Source: Nocardia brasiliensis IFM 10847 (GTDB lineage Bacteria > Actinomycetota > Actinomycetes > Mycobacteriales > Mycobacteriaceae). Taken from it: a stretch of 64,000 nucleotides of DNA. The notes beneath the pieces are model-generated. The model saw only the letters and a list, made by a program, of their open reading frames with translations. It made no database searches and was not told the DNA's origin. A program made the translations under genes and the position numbers. Where the stretch lies: NCBI RefSeq assembly GCF_000710915.1, contig NZ_BAUA01000063.1, positions 33,170 through 97,169 on the forward strand, written 5' to 3'. Of this stretch, positions 42,768-50,028 are shown piece by piece (the stretch's first letter is position 1; every line of letters starts with the position of its first letter).

Positions 42768-43303
42768 CGGGCCTCTCCTGTCTTCGGTCCCCGCACCTTG
42801 GCCCGCACCCGGCGCACCGGTTGCGGGCCGATCTCCTGCACCCGGCGGGTGAGCGTGGCGCAGATCGCCGCGGGCAGCGCGTCGGTGCCGGTCCGATCGG
42901 TCCGCGCGGACACCTGTACGCCCTTGCGTCGCAACCGGATCCGGGCCGAGCCGACACCGTCCACGGCACCCGCGGCGCTGCGCAGCGCGGTGCGCAGGCC
43001 GCCGCGGGTCACTCCCGCGCTGAGTCCGTCTTCGTCGGCGAGCGGCAGGACCGCGGGCCGTCCCGGCCACAACGCCAAGCCGAGCAGTACGAAGCCGAGC
43101 ACCGCCGCCGCTACACCGGCGACGAGCACCGGCAGTTCGTTCCAGGTCAGGCCGTGCAGATCGGTCGCGACCGTGTCGTAGGAAACGAATTCCCTTGCGC
43201 CGACCAGACGTTGGATCAGCGAGACCGCCACGGCCGCGCAGCCGGCGATCAGCACCACCGCGACCACGATGGCCGGTCCCACCCGACGAGGCCTGCGAAT
43301 CAC
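42764..43303 (-). CDS. DUF6286-type membrane protein
   Basis: 179 residues. Two membrane helices, at about 9-32 and 57-80, then a cytoplasmic domain with AVDGVGSARIRLRRKGVQVS and TRRVQEIGPQPVRRVRAKV, which looks like a circularly related Asp23/AmaP-type fold. The family is found in actinobacterial Asp23 operons and has no known biochemical activity. Overlaps both neighbours by 4 bases. Confidence 0.7.
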   Translation of the reverse strand: MIRRPRRVGPAIVVAVVLIAGCAAVAVSLIQRLVGAREFVSYDTVATDLHGLTWNELPVLVAGVAAAVLGFVLLGLALWPGRPAVLPLADEDGLSAGVTRGGLRTALRSAAGAVDGVGSARIRLRRKGVQVSARTDRTGTDALPAAICATLTRRVQEIGPQPVRRVRAKVRGPKTGEAR

Positions 43304-43632
43304 CGAACCCTCCTTCCCGCGCCGGTTTCGGTGGTCAGCTCGGCGACCTCGATGTCGATCGCGGAGACCGCGAGCCCGGTCAACTCGCGGGTCCGGCGGG
43401 CCAGATGGCCGCGACAGGCCTCGGTCACCTTGCCCACCGGCGACGGATAGGCGATCGGCAGCCGCACATCGAGCGCGGTCCGATCCGCGAACACTTCCGC
43501 TTCGACCCGCACGTCGCGCCCTACCCCGGCCACCTCACGGGCGGCCTGCGCGACGATCCGGCGCACCGCGCGGGGCGCGACGGTGGTGCGGCCGGGCAAC
43601 TCCGCTTCGGCCGCACCGACCGCGAGGGTCAT
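43300..43632 (-). CDS. Asp23/Gls24 family protein
   Basis: 110 residues, a minimal Asp23 domain: AVRRIVAQAAREVAGVGRDV, then LDVRLPIAYPSPVGKVTEAC and LTGLAVSAIDIEVAELT. Asp23 proteins are small cytoplasmic proteins that assemble at the membrane and respond to alkaline or envelope stress. One of four such genes in this operon; overlaps neighbours by 4 bases on each side. Confidence 0.8.
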   Translation of the reverse strand: MTLAVGAAEAELPGRTTVAPRAVRRIVAQAAREVAGVGRDVRVEAEVFADRTALDVRLPIAYPSPVGKVTEACRGHLARRTRELTGLAVSAIDIEVAELTTETGAGRRVR

Positions 43633-43817
43633 CGCCTGCCCTTGCGCTGTGCCGACTGCAACAGACCCGGCAGATCGAGTTCACCGTCGAGCCAGCGGCC
43701 GACCAGCAGGCCGAGCACGGCGAACAGCAGAACGATGGTGAACGCGCCGAATCCGCCGAAGGCGCCCGCGAAACCGAGCGCCAGACCGACCGCGAGGCAG
43801 ATCGCTGTGGCATTCAT
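43629..43817 (-). CDS. DUF2273-like small membrane protein
   Basis: 62 residues with two membrane helices (about 3-20 and 24-43, including GFAGAFGGFGAFTIVLLFAV) and a basic tail QSAQRKGRR. DUF2273 proteins accompany Asp23 genes in Gram-positive bacteria and probably form part of the membrane platform. The ATG is immediately after the stop of the upstream Asp23 gene (TAAATG). Confidence 0.75.
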   Translation of the reverse strand: MNATAICLAVGLALGFAGAFGGFGAFTIVLLFAVLGLLVGRWLDGELDLPGLLQSAQRKGRR

Positions 43818-44315
43818 TTACTGCACCCGGCTGCTCGGCGCGGGTTCCTCGTCGTCGCCCGGGATGAACACGTCGTTGACGTTGATGTTCACCTCGACCA
43901 CGATCAGGCCGGTCATCTGCTCGATCGCGGTGATCACGTTGCGCCGCACCGCCCGCGCCAATTCCGCGATGGCCACCCCGTATTCGACGACGAGCTCCAG
44001 GTCGACAGCCGCCTGCGTCTCGCCGACCTCCACCGAGACACCCTGGCCGATACTGGCCGACGCGCCGGGGATCCGGTCGCGGATCGCGCCGAACGCGCGG
44101 GCGGCGCCACCGCCGAGATCGTGTACGCCGCGCACCTCGCGCGCGGCCAGGCCCGCGACCTTCTGCACCACGATATCGGCGATGGTGGTGGTGCCCTGGT
44201 CGCTGGCGAGCTTGCTGTCCTTGTCGGCCGCGGTGGCGGTCCGGCTCGGCTGGTTCTTGGTGTCCGCGCCCGTCTTGTTGTCGGTGTTCTTGTCGGTGGT
44301 CGTCGTCGCGGTCAT
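43818..44315 (-). CDS. Asp23/Gls24 family protein with disordered N-terminus
   Basis: 165 residues. Residues 1-40 are Thr/Lys/Asp-rich and probably disordered; the rest is a full Asp23 domain: TTIADIVVQKVAGLAAREVR, GVHDLGGGAARAFGAI and VDLELVVEYGVAIAELARAV, ending VEVNINVNDVFIPGDDEE. This is the closest of the four to canonical Asp23. AGGAGG precedes the ATG at 44315. A 95-bp gap upstream may hold an internal promoter for the second half of the operon. Confidence 0.88.
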   Translation of the reverse strand: MTATTTTDKNTDNKTGADTKNQPSRTATAADKDSKLASDQGTTTIADIVVQKVAGLAAREVRGVHDLGGGAARAFGAIRDRIPGASASIGQGVSVEVGETQAAVDLELVVEYGVAIAELARAVRRNVITAIEQMTGLIVVEVNINVNDVFIPGDDEEPAPSSRVQ

Positions 44316-44410
44316 GCCAATTCCTCCTGATTTCCCTTGGGGTACAGCGGATTCGCTTGCTATGGATGGACACCTACGCGGTCCGATCGTCACGGGTGCG
44401 CTGCTGTGAG

Positions 44411-44731
44411 CTAGGTAACTCTCCCTTCCCCGCCGAACGCCGCGGCATCGAGATCGGTGACCACCAGCCGCAATCGGGCATCCGACCACGGCGTCGCGGC
44501 CAGCGCCGCGCGCACGGCCTCACTTGCCTTGTCCAGCAGCGGCGTCAGCGGCAGTTCGGCCGCGGTGACCCGGATCTCGACCCGGGTCGGGGTCAGGTCC
44601 ACCGCGAATCCCCTTGCGTCCCATGGCCACCAGGCGGGCGGCTCGGTGCCGAGGGTGGTCGCGGGGCGCACGCCGTCGATGGTGTCCAGCGCGGCGAGGA
44701 TCGCCGCGATGACGTCGCCGGAAGAATTCAC
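44411..44731 (-). CDS. Small protein of unknown function in the Asp23 operon
   Basis: 106 residues from GTG 44731, overlapping the stop of the upstream Asp23 gene as GTGA. No named family recognised. It has two helix-strand halves (DVIAAILAALDTIDGVRPAT and DKASEAVRAALAATPWSDAR) and RGFAVDLTPTRVEIRVTAAE, a pattern like a shortened Asp23 fold, so it may be a divergent member. Confidence 0.65.
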   Translation of the reverse strand: MNSSGDVIAAILAALDTIDGVRPATTLGTEPPAWWPWDARGFAVDLTPTRVEIRVTAAELPLTPLLDKASEAVRAALAATPWSDARLRLVVTDLDAAAFGGEGRVT

Positions 44732-45102
44732 TGCCGCTCCGGTTCGATATCGAGAATGGACACCGACACCTCGTCGACCGCCTGACCGGTCTGCTCGAAC
44801 ACCACCCGCGAAACCTCCTGTTGCACTGCCTGACCGATCACCGCCGCGGCGCGTTCGGCCGAAATCACCAGATCCACTTGCACACTCAGCGCGCCCGACG
44901 CGCTCCGACGCACCCGCACGCCCTCCGACGGGGCGGGGTCGGCGCTGGTGAGCCGCTGTTTGCTCACCCGCAGCAGCGACGAGACCAGCCCGCGCACACC
45001 GGGTTCCAGCCGGATCACGCCGGGCGTCGCGCGCGCCGCGTGCGCGGCCACGGCGGCGATGACCGGCGCCTCGATCACCACCTCGGAAACGACGTCGGTC
45101 AT
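44728..45102 (-). CDS. Asp23/Gls24 family protein
   Basis: 124 residues. Asp23 domain: EVVIEAPVIAAVAAHAARAT, PGVIRLEPGVRGLVSSLLR, then LSVQVDLVISAERAAAVIG and VDEVSVSILDIEPERQ. The ATG overlaps the stop of the zinc-motif Asp23 gene upstream by 4 bases, so the two are made together. Role within the envelope-stress platform inferred from family. Confidence 0.82.
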   Translation of the reverse strand: MTDVVSEVVIEAPVIAAVAAHAARATPGVIRLEPGVRGLVSSLLRVSKQRLTSADPAPSEGVRVRRSASGALSVQVDLVISAERAAAVIGQAVQQEVSRVVFEQTGQAVDEVSVSILDIEPERQ

Positions 45103-45695
45103 CGCGGCGCGTCCCCTGTGTCCTCGTAGATATCGGCGACCACCAGGTCCAGCGTCGCCAGTTCGAGACCGACCTGCGCGGCCAGCGCCGCGCTCACCCG
45201 CTCGCGCACCACCGGCAGCGCGGCGCCGACGGTGGTGTGGCCGAAGCGGATCGCGACCGCGAGTTCGACCGCGACCAGGTTCGCCCCGTCCGTGCCCGAG
45301 CCGACCCTGCGCACCCGGCAGTGCCTGGCCCGCACGCCCGGCACCGAGTCGGCGGCGTAGCGCAGCACAGCGGCGACGGCCTGTTCGCTCACCTCCACCA
45401 CACCGGGCATCGGCGTCGGCAGGCTCAACGTCCGGCCGCGCCGGGCCTCGGCGCGCACCGCGGACATGATGCGCCCGGTGAGATCGGGCGGCGCCGGATC
45501 CGGCTCGTCGATCAGCTCCTTGGTCGCCGCACGCAGGGCCAGCAGACTGTCCCTGGCCGACGCGCAGTGCGGGCAGGTGTTGTCGTGTTCGTCGCCGCGC
45601 CCTGCCGCGACCGTGTCCAGCCGGTCCCAGACCTGTTCGATCTCGCGGCCGCAAGGCAGCAGGTAGTCCTGTTCGGTCGTGCCGTTCACCGCCAT
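45099..45695 (-). CDS. Asp23-domain protein with N-terminal zinc anti-sigma-like module
   Basis: 198 residues. The N-terminal 90 residues show Cys15, His37, Cys41 and Cys44; HDNTCPHC is an HxxxCxxC cluster like the ZAS zinc site of anti-sigma factors. Residues about 95-198 are an Asp23 domain (VVEVSEQAVAAVLRYAADSV, PGVRARHCRVRRV, LELATLDLVVADIYED). It overlaps the ECF sigma gene by 10 bases, the usual place for a cognate anti-sigma factor. I infer that it restrains the sigma factor and links it to the Asp23 platform. No membrane segment. Confidence 0.75.
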   Translation of the reverse strand: MAVNGTTEQDYLLPCGREIEQVWDRLDTVAAGRGDEHDNTCPHCASARDSLLALRAATKELIDEPDPAPPDLTGRIMSAVRAEARRGRTLSLPTPMPGVVEVSEQAVAAVLRYAADSVPGVRARHCRVRRVGSGTDGANLVAVELAVAIRFGHTTVGAALPVVRERVSAALAAQVGLELATLDLVVADIYEDTGDAPR

Positions 45696-46252
45696 GGTTT
45701 CATCACCTCGGACAAGTGGGCTCGCGCCCTGGCTATCCGGCCACGCACCGCCGTCGTGTTCACCTCGACGATGTCGCCTATCTCCTCGTAGGAAAGCCCG
45801 TGTACCTCGCGCAGCAGCCAGCAGGCGCGTTGTTCGGGCGTGAGCAGTTGCAGCGCCGCGTTGAGCGCTTCCAATTGGGTGCTCACCTGCACCGCGTGCT
45901 CGGGTTGGGTGTCCGAGCGCGGCGATTCGGTCGTCTCCGGATCCACCTCGACCGTCGGCCTGCGGGCCCGGATCACGTTCAGACAGCGGTTGGTCGTCAT
46001 GCGATAGAGCCAGCCGACGAACGCGGCGTCCTCGTTGAGTTGTGGGAGGCGGCGCCAAGCACCCAGAAACACCTCCTGCACCACATCTTCCGCGTCGGCC
46101 CGGTCGGCGAGCATCTTGACCGCGAGCCGAAACATCTGCGCCTGATAGCGCACCACGAGCTGCTCATAGGACCGCATATCGCCGTCGCGCGCCCTGCTCA
46201 CCAGGGTCGCATCGTCCGGCGTGGTCTCGGCAACCGTTTCGGTCGTGGTCAC
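45686..46252 (-). CDS. ECF-family RNA polymerase sigma factor
   Basis: 188 residues from GTG 46252, with GGAGGAGG four bases upstream; an earlier GTG at 46285 has no such site. Region 2: YEQLVVRYQAQMFRLAVKML, DAEDVVQEVFLGAWRRLP and FVGWLYRMTTNRCLNVIRAR. Region 4: LTPEQRACWLLREVHGLSYE and NTTAVRGRIARARAHLSEV. It leads the nine-gene Asp23 operon and is coupled to the zinc-motif Asp23 protein, its likely anti-sigma factor. It probably directs its own operon in response to envelope or osmotic stress. Confidence 0.92.
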   Translation of the reverse strand: MTTTETVAETTPDDATLVSRARDGDMRSYEQLVVRYQAQMFRLAVKMLADRADAEDVVQEVFLGAWRRLPQLNEDAAFVGWLYRMTTNRCLNVIRARRPTVEVDPETTESPRSDTQPEHAVQVSTQLEALNAALQLLTPEQRACWLLREVHGLSYEEIGDIVEVNTTAVRGRIARARAHLSEVMKPWR

Positions 46253-46422
46253 AGCACCTCCTCCACCGCTTGTCCGTGAAGACACCGCGGATCGGAAACC
46301 GTCACGGCCCAGTATGACGTGATCGTTGTCTCAGTGGTTGCTGCGTGCGCTTTCCCCCGCGCGCCGTGTCTCTAGGACATGCGCATCCGACCGGACGCGC
46401 GCCAACGCAGCAGGAGGTTTCG

Positions 46423-46629
46423 ATGTCTCTGAGCGACAAGATCGGCAACAAGGTCGACGAATTCGGCGGCAAGGCCAAGGAGGCCGCGGGCAACGCGACC
46501 GGCGATGAAGACCTGGCTGCCGAGGGTAAGGCGGATCAGGTCGGGGCCGCCGTCAAGGGCGCGGTGGAAAACGTCAAGGACGCCATCGGTGACGCGGTGG
46601 ACAAGACCAAGAGCGCACTGGGCAAGTAG
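46423..46629 (+). CDS. csbD: CsbD family stress protein
   Basis: 68 residues, a classic CsbD-like protein: MSLSDKIGNKVDEFGGKAKE, AAGNATGDEDLAAEGKADQV and ENVKDAIGDAVDKTKSALG. These small, hydrophilic, abundant proteins are general-stress markers of unknown mechanism. AGGAGG precedes the ATG. It is divergent from the ECF sigma gene across 170 bases, so the promoters are adjacent and co-regulation is likely. Followed by a strong terminator. Confidence 0.9.
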   Translation: MSLSDKIGNKVDEFGGKAKEAAGNATGDEDLAAEGKADQVGAAVKGAVENVKDAIGDAVDKTKSALGK

Positions 46630-46639
46630 CCCGCGCCGC

Positions 46640-46670
46640 GGTGTGCGGCCGGTTTGCCCGGCCGCACACC
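46640..46670 (+). terminator. Hairpin terminator after csbD
   Basis: GGTGTGCGGCCGG (46640-46652) pairs perfectly with CCGGCCGCACACC (46658-46670), a 13-bp stem with a 5-base loop, 11 bases after the csbD stop. Confidence 0.7.
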
Positions 46671-46698
46671 GTCTCCGGCTCGAACAGAGGTTAAGACA

Positions 46699-46890
46699 GT
46701 GACCGAACAACGACCGGCCCGGATCGCGGGTATAGAACAGGGCACCGCGGTGCTCGCCGCAGCGACCTCACTCGCGCTGACCATCGCGGTCGCGGCGCTG
46801 ACGCATTCGCTCGGCGCGACGGTTGCGGCCGGCGCCAGCATCGTGGGCGGGCTGGTGCTCGTGCTGAGCATCCTGCCGCACAAAGCCTGA
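46699..46890 (+). CDS. Small membrane protein of unknown function
   Basis: 63 residues from GTG 46699 with GAGG upstream. Two hydrophobic segments (IEQGTAVLAAATSLALTIAV and TVAAGASIVGGLVLVLSIL) make a helical hairpin; the N-terminus is charged. No family recognised. Its place after csbD suggests a stress-related membrane role, but a terminator separates them. Confidence 0.6.
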   Translation: MTEQRPARIAGIEQGTAVLAAATSLALTIAVAALTHSLGATVAAGASIVGGLVLVLSILPHKA

Positions 46891-46909
46891 CCGGCCGCGC
46901 GCGCCGGCA

Positions 46910-47731
46910 CTAGGTGCGCGGCTTCTGCAATGCCTGCTCGACCGCCGCGAGCGCGTCGACCGGCGTGCGGTTCTGGCCCTTCTCGTTCTTGCCGAGTTGT
47001 TCCCAGCCCAGGCCTTCCGGCCCACGCAGCTGGGTCCAGATATCGCGGGTCTTGTCCAGCAGCTCGCGCTGCTCGAACTCGTTCAATGCGGACATGAATT
47101 CCTCCTCTATTCCGACGCCGCAGGCCGCGGCGAAATCCTGGGGCGACATGCCGTAGGCGATGTTCATGTCGCAGTCGCCGAACGGCGGGCAGCCCTCGGG
47201 CAGGCCGCCGCCGTAGCCCTGGCCGTCGGTGTATTGATGCGCGATCTGACCGGGCAGGTTCGGATCGCGGCCGTAGCCCGCGCCGACCATGCGCAGGCCG
47301 GCGGGCCGGTGCGACCACATCCCGAAGAAATCACTGCGGTTCGCGTAGCCGATGACCCGGCGGGTGTCGCCGAGCCAGTCGGCGACGCTCCAATAGGTCG
47401 CGTTGAGCGCATCGGAGTGATCTCCGCCGGGGTTGCCCCCGGATTCGACGTCGATCATGGTGATCATCCGCGGGTGCGGACCGCCCGCCCGGGCCACCAT
47501 GTCCCGGTGGACCTGCACCGTCTCGTCCCAGTTCGGGCGCCAGTAGAAGTACACGACGAAACACGCCAACCGGCCGGAATCGACCGCGCGACAAGCCCAG
47601 TCGTAGTTCGCGGCGAAGTGGGGATCGCGAAAAGTACCGTCGTTGGAGCGGAAGCTCAGGATGCCGAACGGGTAGGAATCGTCCACCGGCGCCTGAAAAT
47701 AGGACACATCCGCGAAGAGGCTGTCGACCAT
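46910..47731 (-). CDS. GH25-like (lysozyme-fold) protein
   Basis: 273 residues from ATG 47731, with GAGGGAG upstream. Residues about 5-190 look like a glycoside-hydrolase-25-type TIM barrel: LFADVSYFQAPVDDSYPFGI, LACFVVYFYWRPNWDETVQV, MITMIDVESGGNPGG with the catalytic-type D/E pair, and IAHQYTDGQGYGG. The C-terminal 70 residues are helical (LNEFEQRELLDKTRDIWTQL, VDALAAVEQAL), as seen in actinophage endolysins and related host proteins. There is no signal peptide, so export would need a holin or other route. No other phage gene is nearby. Divergent from the IclR gene. Confidence 0.7.
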   Translation of the reverse strand: MVDSLFADVSYFQAPVDDSYPFGILSFRSNDGTFRDPHFAANYDWACRAVDSGRLACFVVYFYWRPNWDETVQVHRDMVARAGGPHPRMITMIDVESGGNPGGDHSDALNATYWSVADWLGDTRRVIGYANRSDFFGMWSHRPAGLRMVGAGYGRDPNLPGQIAHQYTDGQGYGGGLPEGCPPFGDCDMNIAYGMSPQDFAAACGVGIEEEFMSALNEFEQRELLDKTRDIWTQLRGPEGLGWEQLGKNEKGQNRTPVDALAAVEQALQKPRT

Positions 47732-48033
47732 TTGTTCTCCCTCGATTTCGTCTGCCGAAATTTCCCCCGAGTAGTGGCCGCCTCCGCCGAACACCCCTCG
47801 CGACGTCGTGAGACGCCGATGAAACGTGGGTGAAGGGCCTGCGCCGGAGACTGTTGTTCGTCAGTTGGAATGTCCCGGCGCCCATGCGGTGCGACGGACC
47901 AATGTTGTCGCTGGTCGGCCGCGGTTCGGAAGCGAACGGTCGGATGAGCGAACCGGGCGTTCCATTTGTTGGACCACGAGCGATAAGAACGACGTGCTCG
48001 GTTCGTTGCGTTATCTGCATGGGAGGACAGAGA
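47732..48033. other. 302-bp divergent intergenic region
   Basis: It separates the GH25-like gene (minus) and the IclR gene (plus) and should hold both promoters. TCCA-N5-TGGA at 47961-47973 is a small dyad of the size recognised by IclR-type repressors, 60 bases before the IclR start. The IclR frame stays open across part of this region, but coding signals are weak. Confidence 0.4.
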
Positions 48034-48783
48034 GTGAGCGAAGCGACGATCGAACGGGCCGCGATGGGGGGCCGCGGCGTATTGGAGGGTGCATTCGCCC
48101 TGTTGGAGGTCCTCGCGGAAGGGGACGAGGTCGGCTTGACACAGCTGGCCTCGGCCGCGGGACTGCCGAAGGCCACGGCCTACCGGCTGCTCAACCAGTT
48201 GGTCGTGGAGGGCGCGGTGCAACGGCGCAGCGGCCGCTATCAGATCGGCCCCCGGGTGTATCGGCTCGGGCAGACCTGGCAGCCCGCGCGGTTGCTCAGG
48301 GCGGCCTCGGCGCGGCCACTCGGGCAGTTGACCGCGGCCTCGGATCGCGGGGGTTTCAGTCTCGCGGTGACCGATCGGGGGCACACGATGCTGATCGGCG
48401 GCATCGGGCGCGAGATCGATGAGATCTTTCCGCTGCGCGCGGGCGTGCTGCTGCCGCCGGGCACGGCGGCCGAGCAGGCCCTCGCCCTCGGGCGCACCGT
48501 CACCACCCCGCCGACCGGCTATTCCCAGCGGGAATGGAGCAGGCAACTCGCGGTGACCAGGGAGCGGGGACTCGCCTACGACACCGACATGACCCGGTTC
48601 GGTCTGGCGTGTGTGGCGGCCCCGGTCCGCGGGCCGTCCGGAGAGGTGGTCGCCGCGCTGGCGGCGACCGTGGCAGACCTGCCCCGGGTGCCCGCGGTCG
48701 CGGAGGCGGTACTGCGGGCAGCGGGCCTGGTGAGCGCGAACCTCACCAGACTGCTCAGGTCGACCGGGGCGATGTCACTCTGA
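48034..48783 (+). CDS. IclR family transcriptional regulator
   Basis: 249 residues from GTG 48034, with GGGAGG 7 bases upstream. N-terminal winged helix: FALLEVLAEGDEVGLTQLAS, AAGLPKATAYRLLNQLVVEG. The C-terminal effector-binding domain shows RAGVLLPPGTAAEQALALG and RERGLAYDTDMTRFGLACVA, the region that binds small acids. It is convergent with the amidohydrolase gene across a 9-bp-stem hairpin; it may control that gene, the divergent GH25-like gene or only itself. Confidence 0.88.
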   Translation: MSEATIERAAMGGRGVLEGAFALLEVLAEGDEVGLTQLASAAGLPKATAYRLLNQLVVEGAVQRRSGRYQIGPRVYRLGQTWQPARLLRAASARPLGQLTAASDRGGFSLAVTDRGHTMLIGGIGREIDEIFPLRAGVLLPPGTAAEQALALGRTVTTPPTGYSQREWSRQLAVTRERGLAYDTDMTRFGLACVAAPVRGPSGEVVAALAATVADLPRVPAVAEAVLRAAGLVSANLTRLLRSTGAMSL

Positions 48784-48791
48784 AATCGGTC

Positions 48792-48815
48792 GGCGTCCGG
48801 CGCTGGCCGGACGCC
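48792..48815. terminator. Hairpin terminator between convergent genes
   Basis: GGCGTCCGG (48792-48800) pairs with CCGGACGCC (48807-48815), a 9-bp stem with a 6-base loop, between the IclR and amidohydrolase stops. Confidence 0.6.
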
Positions 48816-48826
48816 ACACCGGGTGG

Positions 48827-49906
48827 TCAGTCGTGCGCGATGCCCGCGCACCAGACCTTGGTGATAGTGCGGGTCGCGTGGATGTCGGCGAGGGGGTCGC
48901 CGTCGATCAGCACGAGATCGGCCCGCTTGCCCGGGGCGACGGCGCCGCGATCGGTGAGCCCGAAATGCTCGGCGGGCACGCTGGTCGCGGCCTGCAACGC
49001 CTCGGCCGTGGACAGTCCGGCGGTGACCAGCAGTTCCAGTTCGCGGTGCAGGGAGTCACCGTGCGGCGGCCGGCACGGCGCGCCCGGGGTGCTGTTCGCG
49101 TCGGTACTGGCGAGCACCGCGACGCCCGCCGTGTGCAGCGCGGCGACGGTGGCGAGGCAGTCGGCGAAGCCGAGGACGCCCTGCGCCTTGGCGATGCCCT
49201 GCATCATCGTGAGGGTGGGCGTGGCCACCCGCCCCTCGGTCGCCATCCGGTGCACGTCCTCGGCCGGTACCTGCCCGTCCATCGGGACGTGCGTGATGAT
49301 GTCGGCGCCGACATCCAGCGCCAAGGCGTACGCGGCCAGCGACGTGGCGTGCACGACGGTGCGCAGATTCCGGGCGGTCGCGGCCGCCACCACCGCTTTC
49401 GCCGTCGCCGCGTCGGGACCGCCCGCGCCCGGGGCCTCCAGCATCAGCTTGATGTAGTCCGAACCGGCGGCGGCGCGCTCGGCGACGAAGGTCTCGGCGT
49501 CCTCGACGCCGCGGATGACGGCCTGCTCGGCCAAGCCGGGTAGCTGCGCGTGCATACCGCCCGGGCCGATGATCGGCACGCCCGCGCTGCGAATGTCGGT
49601 GGTACCCGGTCGATTTCGGAGGGCGTCCAAGCGCTCGGACGGCCAGGTGGCCATGTCGAGCGCGGTGGTCACGCCGTGCGCGGCCAACTGGTCCAGCGAT
49701 TCCTCGCCGGACAGGTGTACGTGCGCGTCGATCAAGCCCGGTAGCAGGATCGCTCCGTGCCCGTCGACCTCCTCGGCCCCGGCCGGGTCGGTGCCGATCA
49801 CCGCCCCGTCGATCACCACCGTCGTCGGCTCGGTGAGTCTGTGCCCGTCGAAGATCCGAACGTTGCGCAGGGCGGTTTTCCCGTTCGCTGGGGCGTCGAC
49901 AGTCAC
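48827..49906 (-). CDS. Amidohydrolase (imidazolonepropionase/prolidase-like)
   Basis: 359 residues from GTG 49906 (GGAGGT upstream). Amidohydrolase fold: the metal-binding HxH in LPGLIDAHVHLSGEE, the bridging lysine in GSDYIKLMLEAPG, histidines in VVHATS and DIITHVPMDG, the catalytic Asp in LASTDANSTPG, and the C-terminal GAVAPGKRADLVLIDGDPL. The group hydrolyses cyclic amides or Xaa-Pro peptides. The prolidase-like branch is favoured by the DYIKLM and GIAKAQG regions. Substrate unknown; possibly under the convergent IclR regulator. Confidence 0.85.
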   Translation of the reverse strand: MTVDAPANGKTALRNVRIFDGHRLTEPTTVVIDGAVIGTDPAGAEEVDGHGAILLPGLIDAHVHLSGEESLDQLAAHGVTTALDMATWPSERLDALRNRPGTTDIRSAGVPIIGPGGMHAQLPGLAEQAVIRGVEDAETFVAERAAAGSDYIKLMLEAPGAGGPDAATAKAVVAAATARNLRTVVHATSLAAYALALDVGADIITHVPMDGQVPAEDVHRMATEGRVATPTLTMMQGIAKAQGVLGFADCLATVAALHTAGVAVLASTDANSTPGAPCRPPHGDSLHRELELLVTAGLSTAEALQAATSVPAEHFGLTDRGAVAPGKRADLVLIDGDPLADIHATRTITKVWCAGIAHD

Positions 49907-50028
49907 GCGGACCTCCGGTGCGGTAGTCGTCAGCGGCGGGATGCAACCGCTCAGCATGGAACGTTAGTAGCCGTCAACCCATTTGTCCGCACACGAAGTG
50001 GTAACACCTTGCGCATGATCGGCTAGCG

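Noticed and set aside
46253..46422. ECF-type -35/-10 promoters between the sigma gene and csbD
   Set aside because: GGAAAC and GGGAAA look like -35 boxes, but no GTT/CGTC-type -10 lies at the expected 16-19 bases, so I do not call a promoter.
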